13,031 bases of DNA from CAXDRM01 sp963991775 (GTDB lineage Bacteria > Pseudomonadota > Alphaproteobacteria > Rickettsiales > JABIRX01). Of the stretch, positions 7,229 through 13,031 are shown one piece after another. The translations under genes were made by a program, and so were the position numbers. The stretch lies in NCBI GenBank assembly GCA_963991775.1, contig CAXDRM010000033.1:1-13031 (forward strand). Direction: 5' to 3'. Position 1 is the stretch's first letter; the number at the start of each line of letters is the position of its first letter. Below the pieces are notes generated by a model, which was not told where the DNA came from, did not search any database, and worked only from the letters and a program-made list of their open reading frames with translations.

Positions 7229-8402
7229 TGCTAAAATTTTCTAAGGTATTTTTAATAATATTAAGACCTAATTGTAGATCTTTCTTTTTAATATTAAGAG
7301 GTGGAATTATTCTAATGACATTATTGCTAGCGGGTACAGTAAGCAATTTTGCTGCGCGTAATTCAGCTGCAAATCTGGTGTAATCACCATTAATTTCTAG
7401 ACCTAACATTAGGCCCTCACCACGAACATCTTTGATTAACTCAGGAAATTTAACCTGAAATTTAATCAATTCAGATTTTATAAATTTACCATTTTCTTGG
7501 ACGCGATGCAGAAAATTAGGTTTTAATATTTCATCAATAACTGCATTACCTACAGACATTGCTAAAGGGCTACCACCATAAGTGCCACCATGACTACCAG
7601 GTGTCATTGCTTTACCATATTCTTTTTTTACTAAACAAGCGCCTAAAGGAAAACCACCGCCAATACCTTTAGCTACACAAATAATATCAGGTTTAATACC
7701 AGACCATTGATAATGAAATAATTTACCCGTACGACCCATGCCACATTGTACTTCATCAACTAAAAGAAGGATTTTTTCTGCCTGGCAAAATTCATATAAT
7801 TCTTTAAGAAATTTTTTGCTAAAAACATTAACACCGCCTTCACCTTGAATTGGCTCTAAGGCGATAGCTGCAACATCTGCTTTAACATATTTTTTTAACT
7901 CAGGAAATTTTGCATGTTTTAATGGCACATTAACAAAGCCTGATACTAAAGGTGCATAACCTTCTTGATATTTTTTACTACCACCTGCCGAAATTGCAGT
8001 CATGGTGCGGCCATGAAATGCATGTTCAAAAGTAATAATTTTATGACGTTTTGGATTATTGCTAGCAGCAGCATTTTTACGAATAATTTTTACAGCAGTT
8101 TCAATAGTTTCTGCTCCTGAATTGCAAAAGAATACTTGGTCACAGCTAGAATTAGCAACTAATTTTTGTGCGAGATTTTCTTGGCCAGCAATATGGTAAA
8201 GATTAGAAACATGCCAAGGTTTTTTAGCTGCTTTAGTAATAGCTGAGCTTAAACGAGGATGTGCGTAACCAAGGGCATTTACTGCAATTCCTGCAGCAAA
8301 ATCTAGGTATTTTTTACCATCTTTGCTTTTAAGATAGCTACCTTTCCCGGAGGTGAATTCGAGATTACACCGCTTATAGACATCAAGTAGAGGGCTGAGC
8401 AT
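7221..8402 (-). CDS. argD: Acetylornithine aminotransferase (class III PLP-dependent)
   Basis: PLP enzyme that transfers an amino group from glutamate to N-acetylglutamate semialdehyde in arginine synthesis; family members often also serve as succinyldiaminopimelate aminotransferase in lysine synthesis. I choose the ATG at 8402, giving MLSPLLDVYKR, because family N-termini begin at that point. A TTG two codons earlier (8408) directly abuts the ssb stop and would add two residues. Numbering from the ATG: SGAE phosphate-binding loop near 95-98, FHGRT near 129, LEPIQGEGG near 182, DEVQCGMGRTG with Asp216, and VAKGIGGG with the Schiff-base Lys245. The length of 393 residues is normal. The gene sits immediately after ssb and overlaps argF by 8 nt. 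Confidence 0.94.
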   Translation of the reverse strand: MLSPLLDVYKRCNLEFTSGKGSYLKSKDGKKYLDFAAGIAVNALGYAHPRLSSAITKAAKKPWHVSNLYHIAGQENLAQKLVANSSCDQVFFCNSGAETIETAVKIIRKNAAASNNPKRHKIITFEHAFHGRTMTAISAGGSKKYQEGYAPLVSGFVNVPLKHAKFPELKKYVKADVAAIALEPIQGEGGVNVFSKKFLKELYEFCQAEKILLLVDEVQCGMGRTGKLFHYQWSGIKPDIICVAKGIGGGFPLGACLVKKEYGKAMTPGSHGGTYGGSPLAMSVGNAVIDEILKPNFLHRVQENGKFIKSELIKFQVKFPELIKDVRGEGLMLGLEINGDYTRFAAELRAAKLLTVPASNNVIRIIPPLNIKKKDLQLGLNIIKNTLENFSND

Positions 8403-8408
8403 GCGCAA

Positions 8409-8921
8409 CTAGAAAGGGATATCATCCTCAAAATCTTCAGCTACATTACTAGCTGGTGCAGCAGCAGCTGGTGCCTGAGCTGGTTGAGCAGGGCGATTAT
8501 TTGTGGCACCCATCGGGTTACCACCAGAAAAATTATTATCACCAAAATTACCTGCGCCACCGGCAGAGCCAGCACTATCTAACATAGTAAAGCCACCATT
8601 ATAGCCTTGAATGACAATTTCAGTAGTATAGCGATCTTGACCATTATTATCGGTCCATTTTCTGGTTTGCAGACTACCTTCTAAAAAGATTTTTGAACCT
8701 TTTTTAAGATATTGTTTAGCAATGCCTACTAATGATGGTTGAAAAATAACCACACGATGCCATTCGGTTTTATCTCTTCTTTCGCCAGTATTTTTATCTT
8801 TCCATGATTCAGAAGTAGCAAGAGAAAGATTGGCAATTTCACGACCATCTTGAGTAGTTCTAACATCTGGGTCTGCTCCTAAATTACCTACCAAAATTAC
8901 TTTATTAATTGATCCTGCCAT
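8409..8921 (-). CDS. ssb: Single-stranded DNA-binding protein
   Basis: Homotetrameric protein that coats single-stranded DNA in replication, recombination and repair and recruits partners through its C-terminus. The 170 residues split into an OB-fold (about 1-112, starting MAGSINKVILVGNLGADP and including SWKDKNTGERRDKTEWHRVV), a Gly/Asn then Pro/Ala-rich flexible linker (about 115-158) and the acidic tip DFEDDIPF that binds partner proteins. The OB-fold resembles alphaproteobacterial SSBs. It is divergent from uvrA across 121 bp, a neighbourhood seen in many proteobacteria. It is also the first gene of an apparent operon with argD, argF and panB, which is unusual. Confidence 0.96.
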   Translation of the reverse strand: MAGSINKVILVGNLGADPDVRTTQDGREIANLSLATSESWKDKNTGERRDKTEWHRVVIFQPSLVGIAKQYLKKGSKIFLEGSLQTRKWTDNNGQDRYTTEIVIQGYNGGFTMLDSAGSAGGAGNFGDNNFSGGNPMGATNNRPAQPAQAPAAAAPASNVAEDFEDDIPF

Positions 8922-9042
8922 AGTTTTTTACATATTTGATTGAATTAGAGTAACTATTAATTTGCCAGTTACGAATTCTGTGTTAATAATTGTGGCCTAG
9001 CTTAATAAATTCTTAATTTAAACACAAGCAAAAGCATACAAG
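8922..9042. promoter_or_regulatory. Divergent ssb-uvrA upstream region
   Basis: This 121-bp AT-rich gap must hold promoters for both directions because the start codons face away from each other. An inverted repeat GTAACT (8950-8955) / AGTTAC (8967-8972) with an 11-bp spacer is a possible operator. Promoter boxes are weak: TTGTGG at 8990-8995 with TAATTT at 9014-9019 is a poor uvrA candidate. I found no LexA box of either the GTTC-N7-GTTC or the CTGT-N8-ACAG type, so SOS control is not supported by sequence. Confidence 0.45.
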
Positions 9043-11922
9043 ATGGATACCAAATTTATTACCGTTACCAAGGCCAAAGAACATAATTTAAAAGATGTTA
9101 GCGTTAAGATCCCTAAAAATAAATTTGTGGTGATTACCGGCCCATCTGGTTCAGGTAAGTCATCGCTGGCTTTTGATACAGTTTATGCTGAAGGGCAAAG
9201 ACGTTATGTAGAAAGTCTTTCTGCTTATGCTAGGCAATTTTTAAATCTACAAAATAAACCAGATGTTGAATTAATCGAAGGATTGTCACCTGCTATTGCG
9301 ATTGATCAAAAAACTACGTCACGTAACCCTCGTTCGACAGTTAGTACAGTTACTGAGATTTATGATTATATGCGTCTATTATTCGCTAGAGTTGGTACAC
9401 CATATTCACCAACTACTGGTAAACCGATAGAAAGCCAATCAGTTTCAGATATGGTTGAGCGTATTGGTAAAGTACCTCAAGAAAGTAAATTATATTTATT
9501 ATCACCCATTGTTAGAGGTCATAAGGGTGAGCATCGCAAAGAATTAGCGCAAATCAAGAAGCAAGGTTTTCAACGTTTAAAGATTGATGGTGAGATTTAT
9601 GAAATTGATGAATTACCAACCTTAGATAAAAATAAAAAACATACTATAGAAGTAATTGTTGATCGTTTGGTGCTAAATGATGAGTTGGGTAATCGTTTAG
9701 CAGATTCAGCTGAAACAGCGTTAAGATTATCAGATGGTTTGCTTAGTATAGAAATTGTCAGCCTGCCAGAAGGCTATAAGGATGACGAATATCAAGAAGG
9801 GCAAATTATCACTTTTTCAGAAAAATTCTCATGTCCTGATTCAGGTTTTACTATTGATGAAATTGAGCCGCGTCTTTTCTCATTTAATAGTCCTTACGGT
9901 GCTTGTCCAGAATGTAACGGTCTAGGTACTGAATATTATTTTGATCCAAATTTAGTAATTGCTAATGAGGAATTAAGCATTAATGAAGGTGCGATCACCC
10001 CGTGGAAAAATCTTAATAGTAAATATTTTACCCAAACCTTATATAGTCTAGCAAAGCATTATGATTATGATGCTGATGCGCCATTTAGAAAATTACCTGA
10101 AAAAATTAAACAAGCGATTCTTTATGGTTCAGGTGAAGAAGAAATCGATTTTGAATATCATGATGGTTATAAAAATCAGATTATCAAAAAGCCTTTTGAA
10201 GGAGTAATTCCTTATTTAGAGCGTAAAGTTAATGAAGCGGATAATGAGTGGATTTTGGAAGAATGTGAAAAATACCAAAATCTGACTAAATGTCGTGCTT
10301 GTTCGGGACATCGTCTAAAACAAGAAGCTTTATGTGTAAAAATTGATGGTAAAAATATTGGTGAGATTACTGCTCTTACTATTGATGAAGCTGTGGAGTG
10401 GTTTGGTGCTTTGCCTGAAAAATTATCTGAACAAAATAAACAAATTTCTGAGCGTGTTTTAAAAGAAATTAGACGTAGATTAGGCTTCTTAAAAAATGTT
10501 GGTTTAGAATATTTAACCTTAAATCGTCATTCAGGAACTTTATCAGGTGGTGAAAGTCAAAGAATTAGACTTGCTTCACAAATTGGTTCTGGTCTTAGTG
10601 GTGTGATGTATATTTTAGATGAGCCTTCAATTGGTCTGCATCAATCTGATAATAGTCGTTTGATTGACACACTTAAAGATCTACGTGATTTGGGCAATAC
10701 AGTAATTGTAGTTGAGCATGATGAAGAAACTATGGAAGCTGCTGATCATGTGATTGATATTGGTCCTGGTGCTGGTGTTTATGGTGGTGAGGTGATTGCT
10801 GAAGGTACGCCAGAAGATATTAAAAATAATGATAATTCAGTTACAGGACGCTTTTTAGTAGGCAAAGATTTTATCGAAATTCCGGCAGAACGTCGCGAAC
10901 CTAAAGAAAATCGAGCAATCACTATCTTAAATGCGCATAGTAATAATTTAAAAAATATTACTTGTTCAATTCCGATTGGCTTATTCTCATGTATTACTGG
11001 TGTATCAGGTGGTGGTAAATCTACTTTGATTATTCATACTCTTTATAAGGCGCTGGCTAAAAAACTAAATGGTGCTAAAGCGAAAGCAGGTTTGCATGAT
11101 GATATTAAAGGCACGCAATATATTGATAAAATCATCGAAATTGATCAATCGCCAATTGGTAGAACGCCGCGTTCTAATCCGGCAACCTATACTGGAGCTT
11201 TTACAGCAATCAGAGATTGGTATGTAAATTTGCCAGAAGCTAAAGCGCGTGGTTACAAGGCAGGACGTTTTTCTTTTAATGTGAAAGGTGGGCGTTGTGA
11301 AAATTGCCAAGGTGATGGTTTAATAAAAATTGAGATGCATTTTTTACCTGATGTTTATGTGGTCTGTGATACTTGTAAAGGTGCTAGATATAATAAGGAA
11401 ACTTTAGAGATTAAATATCGTGATAAATCAATTGCTGATGTTTTAAATATGACAGTTGAGGAGGCATTATTATTTTTTAGAAAAATGCCTTTGATTCGTG
11501 ATAAATTTGAAGCGCTTTATGAAGTTGGTTTAGGCTATATGCGCATTGGGCAATCAGCAACTACCCTATCAGGTGGTGAAGCGCAAAGAGTGAAGCTTGC
11601 TAAAGAATTATGTAAAAAAGCAACTGGTAGAACCTTATATATTTTAGATGAACCAACTACAGGTTTACATTCTACCGATATTAAAAAACTCTTAAAAGTA
11701 TTACATCGTTTAGTTGAAAGCGGTAACACTGTCTTAGTGATTGAGCACAATATGGATGTTATTAAAACCTCTGATTGGGTTGTAGATATTGGCCCTAAAG
11801 GTGGTGATAAAGGTGGTAAGATTGTAGCTGCCGGTACGCCTGAGGAAGTAGCTAAGGTGGAGGAGAGTATTACGGGACAGTACTTAAAAAAATACCTCAC
11901 CAAAGCCAAAGCAGTAGCTTAA
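9043..11922 (+). CDS. uvrA: Excinuclease ABC subunit A
   Basis: DNA-damage recognition ATPase of nucleotide excision repair; dimeric UvrA loads UvrB at lesions. The 959 residues compare with 940 in E. coli. It has two ABC-type ATPase modules. Module I: Walker A GPSGSGKS (33-40), signature LSGGESQR (500-507), Walker B YILDEP (523-528). Module II: Walker A GVSGGGKS (653-660), signature LSGGEAQR (842-849), Walker B YILDEPTTGLH from 866. Zinc modules: Cys264 and Cys288/Cys291, where the usual second Cys is Ser267 (CPDSG); Cys417/Cys420; and Cys752/755 with Cys775/778 (CENC and CDTC), the C-terminal DNA-binding zinc finger. The CxxS change is one I recall from alphaproteobacterial UvrA, so it is probably a lineage trait rather than damage. 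The gene appears intact and monocistronic, with repeat-rich DNA after it. Confidence 0.98.
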   Translation: MDTKFITVTKAKEHNLKDVSVKIPKNKFVVITGPSGSGKSSLAFDTVYAEGQRRYVESLSAYARQFLNLQNKPDVELIEGLSPAIAIDQKTTSRNPRSTVSTVTEIYDYMRLLFARVGTPYSPTTGKPIESQSVSDMVERIGKVPQESKLYLLSPIVRGHKGEHRKELAQIKKQGFQRLKIDGEIYEIDELPTLDKNKKHTIEVIVDRLVLNDELGNRLADSAETALRLSDGLLSIEIVSLPEGYKDDEYQEGQIITFSEKFSCPDSGFTIDEIEPRLFSFNSPYGACPECNGLGTEYYFDPNLVIANEELSINEGAITPWKNLNSKYFTQTLYSLAKHYDYDADAPFRKLPEKIKQAILYGSGEEEIDFEYHDGYKNQIIKKPFEGVIPYLERKVNEADNEWILEECEKYQNLTKCRACSGHRLKQEALCVKIDGKNIGEITALTIDEAVEWFGALPEKLSEQNKQISERVLKEIRRRLGFLKNVGLEYLTLNRHSGTLSGGESQRIRLASQIGSGLSGVMYILDEPSIGLHQSDNSRLIDTLKDLRDLGNTVIVVEHDEETMEAADHVIDIGPGAGVYGGEVIAEGTPEDIKNNDNSVTGRFLVGKDFIEIPAERREPKENRAITILNAHSNNLKNITCSIPIGLFSCITGVSGGGKSTLIIHTLYKALAKKLNGAKAKAGLHDDIKGTQYIDKIIEIDQSPIGRTPRSNPATYTGAFTAIRDWYVNLPEAKARGYKAGRFSFNVKGGRCENCQGDGLIKIEMHFLPDVYVVCDTCKGARYNKETLEIKYRDKSIADVLNMTVEEALLFFRKMPLIRDKFEALYEVGLGYMRIGQSATTLSGGEAQRVKLAKELCKKATGRTLYILDEPTTGLHSTDIKKLLKVLHRLVESGNTVLVIEHNMDVIKTSDWVVDIGPKGGDKGGKIVAAGTPEEVAKVEESITGQYLKKYLTKAKAVA

Positions 11923-11945
11923 ATCACTATCTCATTCAGTCTTTT

Positions 11946-11996
11946 CTAAACTTATGAAGCAGCGCTCCCATGAAGCTAGCTGCTTCATAAGTTTAG
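11946..11996. repeat. Long perfect hairpin, 18-bp stem, just after uvrA
   Basis: Arm 11946-11963 is exactly complementary to 11979-11996 around a 15-nt loop. A further short inverted pair, AATCACT (11922-11928) and AGTGATT (12000-12006), lies outside it. No T-run follows in either direction, so it is not a standard intrinsic terminator, though it could protect the uvrA mRNA 3' end. It resembles a mobile palindromic element. Confidence 0.7.
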
Positions 11997-12023
11997 CAGA
12001 GTGATTCGCTTCAACTGACAAAA

Positions 12024-12038
12024 GCTAGCAATGCTAGC
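12024..12038. repeat. Short hairpin GCTAGC-aat-GCTAGC
   Basis: Two copies of the self-complementary hexamer GCTAGC are separated by AAT. GCTAGC also occurs at 11975-11980 at the edge of the preceding long hairpin, suggesting related repeat material. Confidence 0.35.
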
Positions 12039-12066
12039 GCACGACGAGCAGAGCGAGCCCGAAGGG

Positions 12067-12092
12067 TAAAAATCTACCTTAGTGGATTTTTA
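12067..12092 (+). terminator. Possible uvrA terminator hairpin
   Basis: Arm 12067-12077 pairs with 12082-12092 over 11 bp, including one G-U pair, with a CTTA loop. The 3' arm contains a run of five T. The T-run is inside the stem rather than after it, so this is a weak candidate. Confidence 0.35.
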
Positions 12093-12114
12093 TCAAACTT
12101 TACTCATGTATCAG

Positions 12115-12131
12115 AGTAAGCGCAGCTTACT
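12115..12131. repeat. Short hairpin, 7-bp perfect stem
   Basis: AGTAAGC and GCTTACT pair perfectly around a GCA loop. No T-run follows. It is one of the series of palindromes in the post-uvrA island. Confidence 0.35.
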
Positions 12132-12144
12132 GCTGGCTGTGGCT

Positions 12145-12171
12145 AAAAACAATTTTCTTAATTGTTTTTTT
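12145..12171 (+). terminator. Terminator-like AT hairpin with T-run
   Basis: Arm 12145-12154 (AAAAACAATT) pairs with 12160-12169 (AATTGTTTTT) around TTCTT, and the T-run extends to seven. The A-rich and T-rich ends make it potentially bidirectional. The stem has a single G-C pair, so it is thermodynamically weak; it lies 220 nt after uvrA. Confidence 0.4.
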
Positions 12172-12201
12172 ACGCCTCGCTATACACTCCGTAATTTTTG
12201 C

Positions 12202-12241
12202 AGTTGAGCTCATCAAAAATACAAGAATGATATAGCGATTT
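12202..12241. repeat. Degenerate repeat copy B (partner at 201-240)
   Basis: This matches 201-240 at about 31 of 40 bases, including GAGCTC, CAAAAAT and GATTT. Next to it, CGCTATA (near 12178) and TATAGCG (near 12231) form an inverted pair bracketing the stretch, as expected for the edges of a small palindromic element. Confidence 0.4.
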
Positions 12242-12271
12242 AAGATACTCTTTCTGGAAATTCGATGTCAT

Positions 12272-12301
12272 TAAAATAGCTAAAAAATATATGGTTTTAA
12301 G
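12272..12301. repeat. 30-bp direct repeat, left copy
   Basis: Identical at all 30 bases to 12417-12446. It contains AATAGCTAAAAAATATATGG. The two copies bracket 115 bp that contain palindromic element copy 2. Confidence 0.8.
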
Positions 12302-12347
12302 CTGCTGCTTACTTGAGTTCTAAAATTTTTTGGTGTTTTAATATGTC

Positions 12348-12394
12348 GGTTCTCGAGTGCTGCGAGCAAAGGCGAGCAGTGTACCGAGAGACCC
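12348..12394. repeat. Palindromic element, copy 2
   Basis: This 47-bp element begins GGTTCTCGAGTG and ends GTACCGAGAGACCC, matching the ends of 5478-5526. Outer arms TCTCG/CGAGA are conserved; the inner stem here is CTGC/GCAG (12360-12363 with 12376-12379) instead of GATTT/AAATC, so pairing is kept although the bases differ. Two GCGAGC hexamers lie in or beside the loop. Confidence 0.65.
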
Positions 12395-12416
12395 TTTTGA
12401 CATTATGTTTCTCAAC

Positions 12417-12446
12417 TAAAATAGCTAAAAAATATATGGTTTTAAG
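12417..12446. repeat. 30-bp direct repeat, right copy
   Basis: Perfect copy of 12272-12301 in the same orientation. Thirty bases is long for a target-site duplication, so a tandem or recombination-derived duplication is as likely as a transposition footprint. Confidence 0.8.
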
Positions 12447-12516
12447 GTGAGACCCTATTAAAATTCGATCAATGCAGCCATGGTTAAGAAGCCAAAAATC
12501 ATAATTCTTACTAGTC

Positions 12517-12545
12517 TTGCTTCTCTTCTAAAATCATGTTATAAT
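12517..12545 (+). promoter_or_regulatory. Sigma70-type promoter for the ankyrin gene
   Basis: The -35 box TTGCTT (12517-12522) and perfect -10 box TATAAT (12540-12545) are separated by 17 bp. Transcription would begin near 12552, giving a leader of about 22 nt before the ATG at 12574. The gene therefore seems to have its own promoter and does not depend on read-through from uvrA. Confidence 0.7.
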
Positions 12546-12573
12546 ATACGCCATAACAAAAAAGTAAGCAAAT

Positions 12574-13031
12574 ATGAGAGATCAAAATACAACAGGTAGA
12601 TTTTTTCCAGACGCCCTAACGGAACCTATAGATATAGAGAGTATAAAATCATTGCTCATGGCCGGGGCTGATGTTAACGAAGTAAATAGGAGAGGTAGTA
12701 CACCTTTATCATTTGCAGCGCAAAATAATAATCTAGAATTAGCCAAATTACTAATTGATAAAGGTGCTGATGTTAACAAAGCAGATTTCAGTGGTAATGA
12801 GCCTTTAATATATTTAGCTAGGGAAAATTATACCGACATAGCTACACTACTAATTACTGCAGGTGCTGATGTTAACAAAGCAGACGAGCATGGTAATACG
12901 CCTTTAATATGGGCAACTCAAAATAATAATCTAGAATTAGCCAAATTACTAATTGCTGCAGGTGCTAATGTTGACCAAGCAGACGAGCATGGTAATACGC
13001 CCTTAGTATTGGCAACTCAAAATAATAATCT
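12574..13031 (+). CDS. Ankyrin-repeat protein, 3' end outside window
   Basis: An open frame of 152 codons from an ATG reaches the window edge without a stop. An in-frame TAA at 12565-12567 rules out an earlier start. Residues 1-19 (MRDQNTTGRFFPDALTEPI) show no signal peptide. From about residue 20 the protein is consecutive 33-residue ankyrin repeats: the TPL/EPL positions fall at 43, 76, 109 and 142, and the G-A-D/N-V turn recurs as GADVNEV, GADVNKA, GADVNKA and GANVDQA. Ankyrin repeats mediate protein-protein contacts; in host-associated bacteria such proteins are often secreted effectors, but nothing here shows secretion. The ribosome-binding site is weak (AAGTAAG about 5 nt upstream). It has its own promoter at 12517-12545. 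Target and total length are unknown. Confidence 0.88.
   Translation, partial: MRDQNTTGRFFPDALTEPIDIESIKSLLMAGADVNEVNRRGSTPLSFAAQNNNLELAKLLIDKGADVNKADFSGNEPLIYLARENYTDIATLLITAGADVNKADEHGNTPLIWATQNNNLELAKLLIAAGANVDQADEHGNTPLVLATQNNN
12721..13031 (+). repeat. 99-bp in-gene tandem repeats in the ankyrin gene
   Basis: A 37-base block is identical at 12721-12757 and 12919-12955, 198 bases apart (two units), and its first 14 bases recur at 13018-13031, one unit later. The block containing GCAGACGAGCATGGTAATAC also repeats at a 99-base interval (near 12880 and 12979). The intervening unit, near 12820-12857, is more diverged. This points to recent unit duplication or gene conversion. Confidence 0.75.

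Larger units (their letters stand above)
11923..12573. other. Repeat-rich intergenic island between uvrA and the ankyrin gene
   Basis: About 650 bp with no convincing protein or RNA gene in a window where other gaps are at most 156 bp. It holds at least five hairpins, a 30-bp perfect direct-repeat pair, a degenerate repeat shared with 201-240, and a palindromic element shared with 5478-5526. Stretches such as 12040-12066 (around CGAGCCCGAAGGG) are more GC-rich than the surroundings. No tRNA fold or conserved RNA was recognised. Confidence 0.6.

Noticed and set aside
8922..9042. Possible SOS (LexA) box upstream of uvrA/ssb
   Set aside because: Neither GTTC-N7-GTTC nor CTGT-N8-ACAG is present; the nearest match near 8979-8992 lacks the second half-site.
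10051..10056. UvrA zinc module with CxxS as a sign of damage (Ser267)
   Set aside because: The rest of the protein is intact and the CPxSG form is one I recall from alphaproteobacterial UvrA, so I treat it as a lineage trait. Ser267 is encoded near 9841, before the range given here.
11065..11909. Minus-strand frames inside uvrA
   Set aside because: They are antisense shadows of a strongly conserved coding sequence with no recognisable domains.
12480..12599. Small plus-strand frame of 39 residues with a lipoprotein-like start (hydrophobic stretch then Cys)
   Set aside because: No ribosome-binding site, a poor lipobox (Lys two residues before the Cys), it spans the promoter at 12517-12545 and overlaps the ankyrin start in another frame.
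12582..12779. 65-codon minus-strand frame inside the ankyrin gene
   Set aside because: It is antisense to clear ankyrin repeats and has no independent support.
1..13031. CRISPR array, tRNA, rRNA, integrase or transposase
   Set aside because: No regularly spaced repeat-spacer pattern, cloverleaf or recombinase motif was seen; the 99-bp periodicity is ankyrin coding.

Overview
The window is AT-rich, tightly packed chromosomal DNA that looks alphaproteobacterial. The SSB sequence is of alphaproteobacterial type. UvrA has a CxxS in place of the first CxxC zinc pair and a GVSGGGKS second P-loop, both of which I recall from that class. The low GC content, a gene for an ankyrin-repeat protein, and intergenic DNA full of small palindromic repeats fit a host-associated lineage such as the Rickettsiales/Holosporales sphere. 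Unlike classical Rickettsia, this organism has genes for branched-chain amino acid, arginine, pantothenate and NAD synthesis. The lineage is an inference; no rRNA or other decisive marker lies in the window.

Layout: positions 1-275 are non-coding, with repeat fragments. Nine genes follow on the minus strand. In transcription order they are ssb, argD, argF, panB (8921 down to 5539, adjacent or overlapping, probably one operon); a hairpin terminator at 5452-5493 and a palindromic element at 5478-5526; nadC (5382-4558); nhaA with a good sigma70-type promoter (4515-4542); a class I methyltransferase joined to nhaA by an ATGA overlap; then ilvB (GTG start) and ilvN, also joined by ATGA. uvrA (9043-11922) runs divergently from ssb across a 121-bp shared upstream region. 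After uvrA comes about 650 bp without a convincing gene, dense in hairpins, a perfect 30-bp direct-repeat pair and a second copy of the palindromic element. A promoter at 12517-12545 then leads into an ankyrin-repeat gene cut off by the window end.

How the genes work together: IlvB/IlvN form acetolactate synthase, the first common step of branched-chain synthesis, whose valine branch supplies ketoisovalerate to PanB. ArgD and ArgF are two late steps of ornithine/citrulline synthesis. NadC makes nicotinate mononucleotide. NhaA is a Na+/H+ antiporter. SSB and UvrA handle DNA maintenance and repair. The biosynthetic genes are scattered singletons or pairs rather than complete pathway operons.

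I did not find a clear new multi-gene system. The most interesting signals are a palindromic repeat family with conserved outer arms and changed but still pairing inner stems, one copy of which forms an attenuator-like arrangement between panB and nadC; the repeat-rich island between uvrA and the ankyrin gene; and near-identical 99-bp units within the ankyrin gene.
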